A stretch of 64,000 nucleotides of DNA from Capnocytophaga stomatis (GTDB lineage: Bacteria > Bacteroidota > Bacteroidia > Flavobacteriales > Flavobacteriaceae). The notes beneath the pieces were generated by a model. That model was given only the letters and a program-made list of their open reading frames with translations, did no database searches and was not told the DNA's origin. The stretch is taken from NCBI RefSeq assembly GCF_002302635.1, contig NZ_CP022387.1:1426001-1490000 (forward strand). The letters run 5' to 3'. The position numbers were made by a program, and so were the translations under genes. Within the stretch, counting starts at the first letter, position 1. Each line of letters starts with the position of its first letter. Below, piece by piece: positions 42,398-52,526 of this stretch.

Positions 42398-44743
42398 ATG
42401 GATAATAGAGTAAAATTAAGCTCAGAAGAAACGTCAGGTAATTTTAATCTTATGGAGCAAATCGCTCCCTACGTTTCTCGGTGGAAGTGGTTTGTAGCAG
42501 GAGGTTTTTTGGCTTTGCTTGCTGCTTTCTTATATTTGAGATATGCCACCCCACTTTATAAGGCATCAACTATCATTATGCTTAAGGATGATAACAAGGG
42601 TGGAACAGTCAATGAATTTTCGATTCTCTCCGATTTAGATATTGGAGTGAAAGACAATGTTGAAAATGAGGTAGAAGTATTGCGTTCCAGAACTCTATCG
42701 GAAAAAGCAGTCAAAAAACTAAATTTGAACATTTCTTATTTTCCTTTAGGAAAGACGAAACCAGATTTGTATAACGAATCTCCGGTAAATATTACAATAG
42801 ATAAGCTATCAGAAGCATTTGAGAAAGAAACTCCTTTAGACTTAGAAATTAAGGGATTAAATGATATTGCTTATAATATTTACAATGATGGAAAGTTGTT
42901 AGGAAAATATAACTACGGGGAGCCAGTTAAAAATGAAATAGGGCAGTTTGTAGTAAACAAATCTGAGAAGCATTTTAGCAAGCCCGATTATGGACTATCT
43001 GTGAAGGTTGAAGGCTTGGAGGGTGCAGCTCAAGCGTACAGAAGGGCATTGAATGTGAATCTGATGGGAAAAAATACGAGTGTTTTGGAACTCTCATCAA
43101 CAAATTCTAACAAAGAAAAGGCAAAAGATTATTTGAATACTCTTGTTGATATTTATAATTCAGATGCAATTGCTGACAGACGTTTTATTTCTGAAAACAC
43201 ATCCGATTTCTTAACACAACGTCTTGATATCTTGACTAAAGAAATAGATGCCGTAGAGAAAACTACTGAGAAGTTCAAAAAAGATAATCAAGTTACAGAC
43301 ATCGTTTCTGAAGCGAATTTGTACACTCAAAACACGAGTGAATTTGAGAAAAGATACATAGATATAAATACTCGAGTAGAGCTTATTGACAACGTAATAA
43401 AAGGATTTATTGATACAGAGACTACAGGAAAAACTTTCCCAATGTTAGATGCTCTTACTGCGGATCCTGCATTGTCAGCAGCGATTAATGAACACAACAA
43501 ATTGGTATTATCTCGTAATGAATCAGCGGTTAATGCGGGTCCGGAGAACTTCAGGATAAAACAAATGGACGAGCAAATAAAATCGTTGAAAAAGGCAATT
43601 AAGGAGAACCTTGTTTTGTTGAAATCTAACCTGAATATTCAAAAGTCTGATATCAGCAGACAACAAAGAGTATTGAGCGGAAGGGTTAGTTCTGTACCTA
43701 CTTTGGAAAGAGAGTTTAGGGAAATTACAAGACAACAAGGGGTAAAAGATGCTTTGTATCTGTATTTATTAGAGAAAAGAGAAGAGGCTGAAATTTCAAC
43801 AGTAGCTTTGGCTCCGAATGCTAAAGTGATTGATGGGGCTTTCTCTTCAAACATTCCGGTATCTCCGAAGAAGAAGATAATTTATTTGGCCGCACTGGTT
43901 CTTGGTTTAGCCATTCCTTTTATTATTATATATCTTAGCACTTTATTTGACAATAAGATTAAGAGCAAGTCTGATATAGAAAAGTACTTATCTGCCCCTT
44001 ACTTGGGTGATGTTCCTCGTACCAAATCAGATGAGAAAATTATCAAAGCCAACAGTAATTCTGAATTTGCTGAGGCACTTCGTATCATAAGAACCAATAT
44101 GGATTTTGTCCTTGGTAATATTGCAGAAAACAGAAGCAAATCAATATTTGTAACGTCAAGTTTGCCAAAAGAAGGAAAAACCTTTATGGCAATGAACCTT
44201 GCTGGAACGTTTGCTCTTTCTGGTAAAAAAACCTTACTTATTGAGATGGATATCCGTAATCCTAAGATAGGTCAGTATTTGAAATTACCTTCTCAAGGAC
44301 TTACTAATTATTTGGCATCTGGTGATATAGATATTAATTCGGTTATAGTTAAGGTTCCGGATTTCAAAGAGCTATACGTGATTCCTGCAAAAGTAGTTCC
44401 ACCGAATCCTGCGGAATTACTTATGAATCCGAAAGTTACAGAGATGTTCGATTACTTAAAAACAAAATTTGATTATATAATCGTTGATACAGCTCCTGTG
44501 AATTTGGTTGCGGACACTTTACTAACGGCTAAAAATGCAGATGCGTTCGTTTATGTGGTAAGAGAAAATCAAACAACTAAGGAAATGCTACAAAAAGCAC
44601 AAAAATTGCATAAGGAAAACAAACTTCCTAATATGTGTGTGCTATTGAATGATACAACTGCTAAGGCTAACGATAGTTATGGTTATGGTTACTTTCAAGA
44701 GAAGTATCAGAAGAAACCTTGGTGGAAACGAATTTTAGGATAA
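42398..44743 (+). CDS. Wzc-like polysaccharide co-polymerase/tyrosine autokinase
   Basis: 781 residues. An N-terminal Wzz domain has a helix near 35-50 and a second near 490-510 around a long periplasmic coiled-coil section, followed by a BY-kinase domain: Walker A SSLPKEGKT (about 588-596), Walker A' LIEMDIRNP, Walker B FDYIIVDTAP, and a C-terminal Tyr cluster SYGYGYFQEKYQ. It controls chain length and export of surface polysaccharide by tyrosine phosphorylation. A terminator follows. Confidence 0.93.
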   Translation: MDNRVKLSSEETSGNFNLMEQIAPYVSRWKWFVAGGFLALLAAFLYLRYATPLYKASTIIMLKDDNKGGTVNEFSILSDLDIGVKDNVENEVEVLRSRTLSEKAVKKLNLNISYFPLGKTKPDLYNESPVNITIDKLSEAFEKETPLDLEIKGLNDIAYNIYNDGKLLGKYNYGEPVKNEIGQFVVNKSEKHFSKPDYGLSVKVEGLEGAAQAYRRALNVNLMGKNTSVLELSSTNSNKEKAKDYLNTLVDIYNSDAIADRRFISENTSDFLTQRLDILTKEIDAVEKTTEKFKKDNQVTDIVSEANLYTQNTSEFEKRYIDINTRVELIDNVIKGFIDTETTGKTFPMLDALTADPALSAAINEHNKLVLSRNESAVNAGPENFRIKQMDEQIKSLKKAIKENLVLLKSNLNIQKSDISRQQRVLSGRVSSVPTLEREFREITRQQGVKDALYLYLLEKREEAEISTVALAPNAKVIDGAFSSNIPVSPKKKIIYLAALVLGLAIPFIIIYLSTLFDNKIKSKSDIEKYLSAPYLGDVPRTKSDEKIIKANSNSEFAEALRIIRTNMDFVLGNIAENRSKSIFVTSSLPKEGKTFMAMNLAGTFALSGKKTLLIEMDIRNPKIGQYLKLPSQGLTNYLASGDIDINSVIVKVPDFKELYVIPAKVVPPNPAELLMNPKVTEMFDYLKTKFDYIIVDTAPVNLVADTLLTAKNADAFVYVVRENQTTKEMLQKAQKLHKENKLPNMCVLLNDTTAKANDSYGYGYFQEKYQKKPWWKRILG

Positions 44744-44761
44744 GTTTCAAATCATAAGAAT

Positions 44762-44790
44762 AAAAAGCTGGCAATTTGCCAGCTTTTTTT
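44762..44790 (+). terminator. Terminator after the Wzc-like gene
   Basis: AAAAGCTGGCAA / TTGCCAGCTTTTT hairpin with a 1-nt to 3-nt loop followed by more Ts. The gap from here to 45056 holds the promoter of the second SusC operon and nothing else that I can see. Confidence 0.85.
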
Positions 44791-44994
44791 GTTTTTTCAC
44801 AAAATTCTATATTTGTGGTGTTTTTCATAATTGTAAAGTCCAACGAATTAGGATTTTTTCTACCAAAATACATTTCAAAAATGTATTTATCCTTCGTAAC
44901 ATTATCGATTCTAAAATCTGATTTAAATTGTATTTTCTTTATATTTCTTATTTAAAATATTTAAAAATTATTAGTGTTAAAATACTTGTATTTT

Positions 44995-45025
44995 TTTGAG
45001 ATATAATTTAAGCTAATTATCTTTG
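44995..45025 (+). promoter_or_regulatory. Promoter of the second SusC operon
   Basis: TTTG (44995-44998), 19 bp, TATCTTTG (45018-45025), about 32 bp before the ATG; one of the best matches in the window. Confidence 0.7.
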
Positions 45026-45056
45026 TAACAATAAATAATTAACAAAAATAAACATT

Positions 45057-48000
45057 ATGAAAGCAAAAAAAGCATTATTATTTATGTTGTTGCTACTGGG
45101 GTGTTTTCACTTTTCGGTTGCACAGACGTTATTGGTAAGAGGAACCGTAACGGATGAAAGTAAAATACCTTTGTCAGGTGTGGGAGTTGTGGTAAAAAAT
45201 ACAACTCGGGGAGTAAGTACTGATTTTGACGGAAAATTTGAGATTCAAGCCAAAGCAGGCGATGTACTCGAATTTACTTCTCTTGGTTTTATAACTCAGG
45301 AAAGAACTGTCAAAGGTATTCAAAATCAAACAATTAATATTGTTTTGAAAGAAGACACACAACAGCTAAAAGAGGTTGTAGTTGTGGGGTTTGGTTCTCA
45401 AAAGAAAGAAAACCTCACAGGTTCAGTAGCCTCAGTGGACGCAAAAGTTCTTGAGGCTCGCCCTGTAAATAGTGCAGTGCAAGCATTACAAGGTGCAGTT
45501 TCCGGGATGAACTTTAATGTTGGCAGAGGTGGAGGAGAGTTAGATAACAATCTGGCTTTCAATATCAGGGGAGCAGGTACCATTGGTTCAGGTTCAACAG
45601 CCAAACCGCTGATACTCATTGATGGAATGGAAGGAGACCTCAATGCACTTAATCCACAAGATATTGAAAGTATTTCTATCTTGAAAGACGCTGCTTCTTC
45701 TTCCATCTATGGTTCAAGAGCTCCTTTTGGAGTGGTTTTGGTTACAACCAAATCAGGAAGAGAAGGGCGAGTGGTTATTAATTACAGTAATAATTTCCGC
45801 TTTAGCAACCCGACAAATATTCCAAGGATGTTAGATTCTGAAAGTTTTGCATATTATTGGAATGATGCTGATTTGAATTCAGGCAGCGAACCCACTTTTA
45901 CGCCGGATATTATTGAAAAAATAAAGCTTTATAAAGAGGGTAAACTCACAGAAGCAACCGATTGGAATGATGAAAATGGCGATTGGAACAAAGGAGCTAA
46001 GAGCTGGGCAAATGTAGATTGGTTCAAAGAGGCATATCGTGAGTGGGCTCCGGCAACAGAACACAATTTCAGCGTTCGCGGAGGAACAGAAAAAACAAAT
46101 TATTACGTATCTGCCGGATTACTCAATCAAGAAGGATTGTTCAGATATAATACGGATACTTTTGACAGATACACTTTCAATGCGAAGCTTTCTTCTCAAA
46201 TTCTTCCGTATTTACGCTTGAATTATAATGGAAGATTTACCCGAACAGGTTATGAAAGGTCTTCATTTTTGATAGGATATGACGGGTTGTTTTTTCACAA
46301 TATAGGTCGTAAATGGCCAACTTTACCTAAATACGACCCTAATGGGCATTATATTTACAACAACGATTTGGCTAACTTTGAAAACGGGAGAGCTAAAGAC
46401 AGAAATGACATAATGGTACAGCAATTAGCCTTCGTGTTTACTCCTATCAAGGACTGGGTTACCAACGTGGAGCTAAATTACAGTTTGGACAACGAACATA
46501 GCCATATTCCTTGGTTGCCAATTTACAGGTATGATAAAGAGGGCAGACCGATTCCCGCAGCACTCATAGAAGGATATTTTAACAATCCCGGAGCTTCTCG
46601 AATTTATGAATCAACAAAAACGACGGATTTTTATAACGTGAATGTCTATACTTCTTATCAAAAAGAAATCAACGGTCATTTCTTGAAAGGAATGGTAGGC
46701 TTTCAGTCCGAATTGCAAAAAACACGCTTTTTGTCAGCATCACGTGAAGGAGTTTACAGCACAGATGTACTTGCAATTGATGCAACAGGAAGTGAAAATG
46801 ATAACGTTGGCGGAAATTACCAGCATTGGGCAACTGCAGGGCTTTTCGGTAGGATAAATTACGATTATAAAGGAAAATATCTGTTTGAGGGAAATATCCG
46901 TTATGATGGTACAAGCCGATTCCTAAAAGACCAACGTTGGAATACCTTTGTTTCGGCTTCTGCCGGATGGAACATTGCCAAAGAAAATTTTTGGGCAAGT
47001 TTAGGTGAATTCGGAAGAAAAGTTTCTGAATTTAAACTAAAAGCTTCTTACGGAGAATTGGGTAATCAAAATACGGATAATTGGTATCCATTCTATTCCA
47101 AAATGAAGCTACGACCTTCTGCAGGAAGTTGGTTCTTAAACGGGCAAAAACCTAATGTTGCTTATGCACCAGATTTAATATCCACGTCATTGACTTGGGA
47201 AAAAGTTGCTTCTTGGAATGCCGGTATTGATGTTTCAGCTTTTCAAAACAGACTTAATTTATCTTTCGAACTTTTTAAAAGAACGACATACAATATGGTG
47301 GGACCCGCTCCGCAACTTCCGCCTACTCTGGGTATCAAGCCTCCGCAAATCAACAATACGGATATGGAATCAAAAGGATTTGATGCTCAAATTTCGTGGA
47401 GAGACCGCATAGGAGAAGATTTTTCATACGGAATTGTCTTCAACCTTACTGATAGCCGACAAAAGATAACCAAATACCCTAATGAAATAGGAAGTTTATC
47501 TGCTCCTTACTACGCTGGGAAATACATAGGAGAAATTTGGGGTTATACCACGCGAGGAATTGCAAAAACTGATGAAGAAATGGCTAATTGGGTGAAAGAC
47601 CACAATCAAAACCGATTAGGAAGCGATTGGAGAGCAGGGGACATTATGTATGAAAACCTCGATGACAAAGACGAAATTAGTAACGGAGCCAACACCCTAA
47701 CTGACCACGGAGATTTGAGAATCATAGGTAACAGTACTCCTCGTTACAACTACGGGCTGATGCTTGATTTCAAATATAAAAATATTGATTTTAGCTTATT
47801 CTTACAAGGAACAGCCAAAAGAGACTATTATATTAACACACCTCACTTCAGAGGGGCAAATGGTCCTAACAGCTATTACAAAGCACAGGCACACGCATTT
47901 CCTGAGCATTTGGATTATTTCCGACCCGAAGGAACAAACCATCCACTGGGAGCCAATGTCGATTCTTATTACCCAAGACCATCATTTACAAGAGGTTCTA

Positions 48001-48269
48001 AAAACTTTCATACACAAACAAGATGGTTGCAAGATGCTTCCTACCTCCGTGTAAAAAATATTCAAATGGGATATACATTTTCTCCGGATATTATGAATAC
48101 TATCGGTGTGGATAAACTGCGTATCTTCGTATCGGTTGAAAATGCTTTCACATTTACAAAATTGGCGAAAATGTTTGACCCTGAGGCTCTTGAAGCTCGG
48201 TTAGGAGGTACTGGAAAGGTTTATCCTCTTTCACGTGTAATTTCTACAGGACTTAGTATAACTTTTTAA
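45057..48269 (+). CDS. SusC/RagA-family TonB-dependent transporter 2
   Basis: 1070 residues. Signal peptide ending FSVAQ, N-terminal CarboxypepD_reg-like domain (VRGTVTDESKIPLSGVGVVVKNTTRGVST), TonB-box-like EVVVVGFGSQ, plug domain with IRGAGTIGSGSTAKPLILIDGMEGDLNALNPQDIESISILKDAASSSIYGSRAPFGVVLVTTKSG, then barrel. A different substrate from transporter 1 is likely since plug and barrel differ. The SusD gene follows after 11 bp. Confidence 0.95.
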   Translation: MKAKKALLFMLLLLGCFHFSVAQTLLVRGTVTDESKIPLSGVGVVVKNTTRGVSTDFDGKFEIQAKAGDVLEFTSLGFITQERTVKGIQNQTINIVLKEDTQQLKEVVVVGFGSQKKENLTGSVASVDAKVLEARPVNSAVQALQGAVSGMNFNVGRGGGELDNNLAFNIRGAGTIGSGSTAKPLILIDGMEGDLNALNPQDIESISILKDAASSSIYGSRAPFGVVLVTTKSGREGRVVINYSNNFRFSNPTNIPRMLDSESFAYYWNDADLNSGSEPTFTPDIIEKIKLYKEGKLTEATDWNDENGDWNKGAKSWANVDWFKEAYREWAPATEHNFSVRGGTEKTNYYVSAGLLNQEGLFRYNTDTFDRYTFNAKLSSQILPYLRLNYNGRFTRTGYERSSFLIGYDGLFFHNIGRKWPTLPKYDPNGHYIYNNDLANFENGRAKDRNDIMVQQLAFVFTPIKDWVTNVELNYSLDNEHSHIPWLPIYRYDKEGRPIPAALIEGYFNNPGASRIYESTKTTDFYNVNVYTSYQKEINGHFLKGMVGFQSELQKTRFLSASREGVYSTDVLAIDATGSENDNVGGNYQHWATAGLFGRINYDYKGKYLFEGNIRYDGTSRFLKDQRWNTFVSASAGWNIAKENFWASLGEFGRKVSEFKLKASYGELGNQNTDNWYPFYSKMKLRPSAGSWFLNGQKPNVAYAPDLISTSLTWEKVASWNAGIDVSAFQNRLNLSFELFKRTTYNMVGPAPQLPPTLGIKPPQINNTDMESKGFDAQISWRDRIGEDFSYGIVFNLTDSRQKITKYPNEIGSLSAPYYAGKYIGEIWGYTTRGIAKTDEEMANWVKDHNQNRLGSDWRAGDIMYENLDDKDEISNGANTLTDHGDLRIIGNSTPRYNYGLMLDFKYKNIDFSLFLQGTAKRDYYINTPHFRGANGPNSYYKAQAHAFPEHLDYFRPEGTNHPLGANVDSYYPRPSFTRGSKNFHTQTRWLQDASYLRVKNIQMGYTFSPDIMNTIGVDKLRIFVSVENAFTFTKLAKMFDPEALEARLGGTGKVYPLSRVISTGLSITF

Positions 48270-48280
48270 AAAATAAAATT

Positions 48281-50263
48281 ATGAGATTAATACATAAAAC
48301 GATATTTACAGCGGTATTGGCGGGAATGATTTCGTGCAATGATTTTCTTGAAAGAGAACCATTATCGGATGTTTCTCCGAAACAATTTTTTGAAACAGAA
48401 TCGGATTTGGCAGCTTACACGATAGCTTGCTATAATTTTCCTACGCACGCAGGTTGGGGTGCAGGAACATTTGTTATTGATAATGGAACTGATAACCAGG
48501 CAGGAGGAAATGCCTCTGAGAGATGGAAAAAAGGAGAATGGCGTGTTCCCTCAGCCAATGCAAAGGATAGGCAAGGAAACGAAAATGATAATGAAGATGA
48601 ATTTTCATTTGTAAAAATCAGAAGTGTTAACTATTTCCTCGAGCAAGTAGAACCTAAAATAGCCGAAGGAAAAATAAAGGGAAATACAGCCAACATAAAT
48701 CATTATTTGGGTGAAGCTTATTTCTTAAGAGCTTACGAATATTTTAAAAAATTGAGGCATTTTGGAGATTATCCGATTATAAAAACGGTACTTTCAGAAG
48801 ACAAACAAGTGCTCATTGAATCGGCACGTCGTCGTCCTCGTAATGAAGTAGCAAGATTTATTTTAGAAGATTTGGACAAAGCGGTAAGCTTGCTCAAGCC
48901 AAGTCCCGTTGAAAATAAAAACAGAATCAGCAAGGAGGTTGCATTGTTATTACGTTCAAGAGTAGCACTTTATGAAGGAACTTGGCTTAAATATCATAAA
49001 GGGACTGCTCGCGTTCCGGGAGGTCCGGACTGGCCGGGAGCAAAGGCTTCCTATCTTTCAGGTTTTTCCATAAATATCGATTCAGAAATAGATTATTTTC
49101 TGACAGAAGCGATAAATTCTGCAAAAGCGGTAGCTGATGGAGCAACATTAACACCTAATAATCACGTATTGTCTGGAAAAGAAGTATTTAGCAATCCGTA
49201 TTTCAAAATGTTCGGAGATGTGAATATGGCTTCTTATTCTGATGTACTTTTATGGAGAGGCTACAATGCAGACCAAAATGGAGGGCATAGAGTAATGAAT
49301 TACATAAAGTTAGGAGCTGGTTCAGGATATACACGTGGTTTTGTCGATTCATTTTTGACAATCAACGGATTACCTATTTATGCCGATGCAAGCTATCAAG
49401 GAGATGAAACTTTGTCAAAAACTAAACAAAATCGAGATGAGCGATTGCAGCTATTTATGCGTGCTCCAGGCGATTATATTGCACTGACTCCGATTGAAAC
49501 CATAGCGAATTATCCTGATTTTTTAATTGTTTCAGAGCAAAAATCCGTAACGGGATACAATATTTCAAAGGGACTTAATGTTAACTCAAACTACTTAGAA
49601 ACTACTAATTTAACAGAAACAGGAAGCATCGTTTATAGATTATCCGAGGCGTATTTAAATTACATAGAAGCATCTTACGAGAAAAATGGAAACCTTGATG
49701 GAACTGCACTTAATTACTGGGGGCAACTTCGTACAAGGGCTGGTCTTCCACAAGACCCTAACGTAACAATCTCTGCGACTGATTTAAGCAAAGAGAATGA
49801 CTGGGCTAAATACTCTGCCGGAAAGTTAGTTGATCCAACGTTGTATAATATTCGTCGTGAGCGTCGTTGTGAATTTATTGCCGAAGGAATGCGTTACGAT
49901 GATTTGAAACGCTGGAGAGCTTTGGATCAGGTTCAGAATTACCAAATAGAAGGAATGAATCTTTGGACTCAAATGCACAATGAGCCTTTCTACAAAAATG
50001 CCGATGGAACAAGCAAATTCAAAACGCTTCCTGACTCACAGCCTAATATGTCGTCTTCAACTTTAAGTATGTATGTTCGTCCTTATCAGGTGGTTCAGGC
50101 AAATAATGTTTATTATGATGGTTTTACTTGGACGCCGGCACATTATTTGGTGCCAATTGCGTATGAAAATTTCTTGCTAACCTCGGCAAACGGAAATGCA
50201 TCATCGTCTGAAATTTATCAAAATCCGGGTTGGCCGGTATCTGCAAACGGAACTCCTGAGTAG
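48281..50263 (+). CDS. SusD/RagB-family surface lipoprotein 2
   Basis: 660 residues, larger than transporter 1's partner (447). Lipobox MISC followed by NDFLEREPLS. Helical TPR-type motifs (GEAYFLRAYEYFKKLRHFGDYP) and the C-terminal part IRRERRCEFIAEGMRYDDLKRWRAL are typical of SusD. It captures an unknown nutrient for transporter 2. No enzyme follows; fbp has its own promoter. Confidence 0.93.
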   Translation: MRLIHKTIFTAVLAGMISCNDFLEREPLSDVSPKQFFETESDLAAYTIACYNFPTHAGWGAGTFVIDNGTDNQAGGNASERWKKGEWRVPSANAKDRQGNENDNEDEFSFVKIRSVNYFLEQVEPKIAEGKIKGNTANINHYLGEAYFLRAYEYFKKLRHFGDYPIIKTVLSEDKQVLIESARRRPRNEVARFILEDLDKAVSLLKPSPVENKNRISKEVALLLRSRVALYEGTWLKYHKGTARVPGGPDWPGAKASYLSGFSINIDSEIDYFLTEAINSAKAVADGATLTPNNHVLSGKEVFSNPYFKMFGDVNMASYSDVLLWRGYNADQNGGHRVMNYIKLGAGSGYTRGFVDSFLTINGLPIYADASYQGDETLSKTKQNRDERLQLFMRAPGDYIALTPIETIANYPDFLIVSEQKSVTGYNISKGLNVNSNYLETTNLTETGSIVYRLSEAYLNYIEASYEKNGNLDGTALNYWGQLRTRAGLPQDPNVTISATDLSKENDWAKYSAGKLVDPTLYNIRRERRCEFIAEGMRYDDLKRWRALDQVQNYQIEGMNLWTQMHNEPFYKNADGTSKFKTLPDSQPNMSSSTLSMYVRPYQVVQANNVYYDGFTWTPAHYLVPIAYENFLLTSANGNASSSEIYQNPGWPVSANGTPE

Positions 50264-50311
50264 AGATATAACATCTTAAATAATCAGAAGGATTCATATT
50301 TTTAAATTATT

Positions 50312-50360
50312 TTAGTGTCAATACTAATGCTTTTTTGTTAGTATTGACACTAATGTTTTT
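50312..50360 (+). terminator. Terminator after the second SusD gene
   Basis: A perfect 16-bp stem (TTAGTGTCAATACTAA / TTAGTATTGACACTAA, 50312-50327 and 50338-50353) with a 10-nt loop rich in T, followed by TGTTTTT. Confidence 0.85.
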
Positions 50361-50384
50361 CTGCTCAGAAATTATGCAATTCTT

Positions 50385-50416
50385 TTTGTTTTAATCATCC
50401 TTTTTCACTAACTTTG
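50385..50416 (+). promoter_or_regulatory. fbp promoter
   Basis: TTTG (50385-50388), 20 bp, TAACTTTG (50409-50416), 27 bp before the ATG. Confidence 0.65.
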
Positions 50417-50443
50417 AGGCAATGAAAATTAAAACTTAAAGAA

Positions 50444-51475
50444 ATGGCTAAGAAAACGTATCAAACAATGGGTGAGTTTATCATCCAAAATCAGAAAGAT
50501 TTTAAGTATTCCACTGGGGAACTTACAAGGCTTTTGAGTTCTATTCGATTGGCTTCCAAAGCGGTAAATCGTGAAGTAAACAAAGCAGGATTGGTGGAAG
50601 ACATTTTAGGCGATATGGGCGAGGAAAACATTCAAGGCGAAGTTCAAAAAAAATTAGATGTTTTCGCTAATGAAATTTTCATTAAAGCCCTGACACAGCG
50701 TGAAGTAGTTTGCGGAATTGCTTCGGAGGAGAATGAATTTTTTATTCCTGTGGAAGCCTCTGAAAACAGTCATTTGAGTAAATATGTGGTTCTTATTGAC
50801 CCTCTTGATGGCTCAAGCAATGCCGATGTAAATGTAACTGTCGGAACGATTTTTTCAATCTATCGAAGAATCACTCCGGAAGGAACTCCTGTACAGTTAG
50901 AAGATTTTCTTCAGCCGGGAAATCAACAGGTTGCAGCTGGTTACATCGTTTACGGACTTTCTACAATGTTGGTTTACACTACGGGTAGAGGTGTAAATGG
51001 CTTTACATTAGACCCTTCCATCGGAACTTATTACCTCTCTCATCCAAATATGCAATTTCCAAAAGATGGCTCTATCTATTCCATAAATGAGGGAAATTAC
51101 GTGCATTTTCCGCAAGGTGTGAAAGATTACATTAAGTATTGCCAAGAGTTGGAAGAAAATCGTCCTTATACCTCACGTTATATTGGTTCATTAGTTTCTG
51201 ATTTTCATAGAAATATGCTAAAAGGAGGAATTTATATTTATCCTTCGGGAACACGTACGCCACAAGGAAAGCTACGTTTGCTTTACGAATGTAATCCTAT
51301 TGCGTTTTTAACGGAACAAGCCGGAGGAAAAGCCTCTGATGGATATAATCGAATTATGGATATCCAAGCAACCACTTTGCACCAACGCGTACCGTTTTTC
51401 TGTGGTTCGGTGAATATGGTAGAAAAAGCGGAAGAATTTATGGCAAAATATCCCGAAGATAGACCGGTTTATTAA
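50444..51475 (+). CDS. fbp: Fructose-1,6-bisphosphatase, class I
   Basis: 343 residues. Signature metal site [26 protein letters not shown] (D-P-L-D-G-S), with ASEENE upstream and [50 protein letters not shown] and [10 protein letters not shown]. It makes fructose-6-phosphate in gluconeogenesis, supplying glycogen and cell-wall sugars. Complete, with a hairpin (51488-51527) after it. Confidence 0.97.
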   Translation: MAKKTYQTMGEFIIQNQKDFKYSTGELTRLLSSIRLASKAVNREVNKAGLVEDILGDMGEENIQGEVQKKLDVFANEIFIKALTQREVVCGIASEENEFFIPVEASENSHLSKYVVLIDPLDGSSNADVNVTVGTIFSIYRRITPEGTPVQLEDFLQPGNQQVAAGYIVYGLSTMLVYTTGRGVNGFTLDPSIGTYYLSHPNMQFPKDGSIYSINEGNYVHFPQGVKDYIKYCQELEENRPYTSRYIGSLVSDFHRNMLKGGIYIYPSGTRTPQGKLRLLYECNPIAFLTEQAGGKASDGYNRIMDIQATTLHQRVPFFCGSVNMVEKAEEFMAKYPEDRPVY

Positions 51476-51487
51476 AGAAGAAGACTC

Positions 51488-51527
51488 ACGAGCAATTGTT
51501 CAGCTTTTTCGATGAACAATTGCTCGT
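51488..51527 (+). terminator. Hairpin between fbp and the converging unknown gene
   Basis: A perfect 15-bp stem ACGAGCAATTGTTCA / TGAACAATTGCTCGT with a 10-nt loop. There is no long T run, so it may end transcription weakly or serve in mRNA stability. Confidence 0.6.
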
Positions 51528-51538
51528 AATTTATTGAT

Positions 51539-52075
51539 TTATTCTGTTTCGAGAGGCAATGTCATTTTTTCCATTTCTTTTATTTCAATAGAAAACTCAT
51601 CACCTAATTGCAAAGTATTTCTGTACCAGTATTTTTTTGGCTTAACCTCATTACTAATGAAATCTTTTGCAACAAAATCTAAATCAATTTCATTTTTTGT
51701 GCCATTATTTATGATGGTTGTAATCAAATGAATACTTCCTTTTGAAATAACTGCGGAAATTACCTCACCTTTTAGCGATAATTCAATACCAATGCTTGGG
51801 TTATGGTCAAAATAGTCTTCTTGGTCATTTTCTTGAGTGATTTCTGGAGAGTTTTCGGTAATTTCTTTGACTTTTACTAAAAACTTATCACCTAAATATA
51901 ATTTTTTCCGATACCAACGCGGATATGTGTTGTTTTTTACATCATATCCTCCGAAATTAACTTCCAAATAGTTGCGATTATCACGTATAATCCTATCCAC
52001 AATAATCGAAGAAACTCCGTTTTTAATGACTGCACTAAAAGTATTATTGCCTTTGATAAGTTCAAATCCAATCAT
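51539..52075 (-). CDS. Protein with internally duplicated domain
   Basis: 178 residues, unrecognised, cytoplasmic by composition. It is a tandem duplicate: residues 1-72 (GFELIKGNNTFSAVIKNG...PRWYRKKLYLGDKFLVKVKEI) and about 94-170 (GIELSLKGEVISAVISKG...KYWYRNTLQLGDEFSIEIKEM) match in IG-x-EL, AVI-x-x-G, WYR-x-x-L-x-LGD-x-F and KE. The middle is an acidic linker (EITQENDQEDYFDHN). Begins 8 bp after a small membrane-protein gene on the same strand. Possible immunity-like or ligand-binding role is only a guess. Confidence 0.7.
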   Translation of the reverse strand: MIGFELIKGNNTFSAVIKNGVSSIIVDRIIRDNRNYLEVNFGGYDVKNNTYPRWYRKKLYLGDKFLVKVKEITENSPEITQENDQEDYFDHNPSIGIELSLKGEVISAVISKGSIHLITTIINNGTKNEIDLDFVAKDFISNEVKPKKYWYRNTLQLGDEFSIEIKEMEKMTLPLETE

Positions 52076-52083
52076 AATTTATT

Positions 52084-52290
52084 CTATTCTTCTGCTATTA
52101 ATGTGTTTTTTGTTTTTTTTCTTTTCCCAAAATGTTTCTTACGCAAGGAGAAAAACATAGAAATTGTGCAAAATACAATAATAGTTAACCAAAACAAATT
52201 CCTATACGAAAAATTACCATTAATTAAATCTTTTACAAAGAAAAAGATTCCTGCGATAGATACTAATAGAAATAAAACAAACTTGCTCAT
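52084..52290 (-). CDS. Small two-helix membrane protein
   Basis: 68 residues. Two hydrophobic segments (about 4-19 and 33-50) with a basic C-terminal stretch (RKKHFGKRKKTKN). Upstream of and in the same direction as the duplicated-domain gene, 8 bp apart, so the pair is an operon. No family recognised. Confidence 0.6.
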   Translation of the reverse strand: MSKFVLFLLVSIAGIFFFVKDLINGNFSYRNLFWLTIIVFCTISMFFSLRKKHFGKRKKTKNTLIAEE

Positions 52291-52500
52291 AGAATTAATA
52301 TTTTAGTTATAATCTTTGGATTTGGTAGATATTTTTTATAATTCTGATGCGTATCTAGCATACATAATTGCCACAAATATAATACTTTAATTTTTGAAAA
52401 TCAAAAATATTTTATTCATATTCGTTTCCATCAAATAAAACCAATTCATCTTTCTCTTATGATTTTTTACTTTTGATAAACAGGGAAATTTATAAATTCA

Positions 52501-52508
52501 TACATTTG
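52501..52508 (+). promoter_or_regulatory. Putative -7 box for the ketosynthase gene
   Basis: TACATTTG, 18 bp before the ATG at 52527. The nearest TTTG upstream is 25 bp away, so the -33 assignment is weak. Confidence 0.45.
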
Positions 52509-52526
52509 CCGTTAATTTAATGAAAA

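Noticed and set aside
45057-50263. Second SusCD pair as a classic polysaccharide-utilisation locus
   Set aside because: No glycoside hydrolase, lyase, sulfatase or hybrid sensor is linked within the window, so only the transporter call is made.
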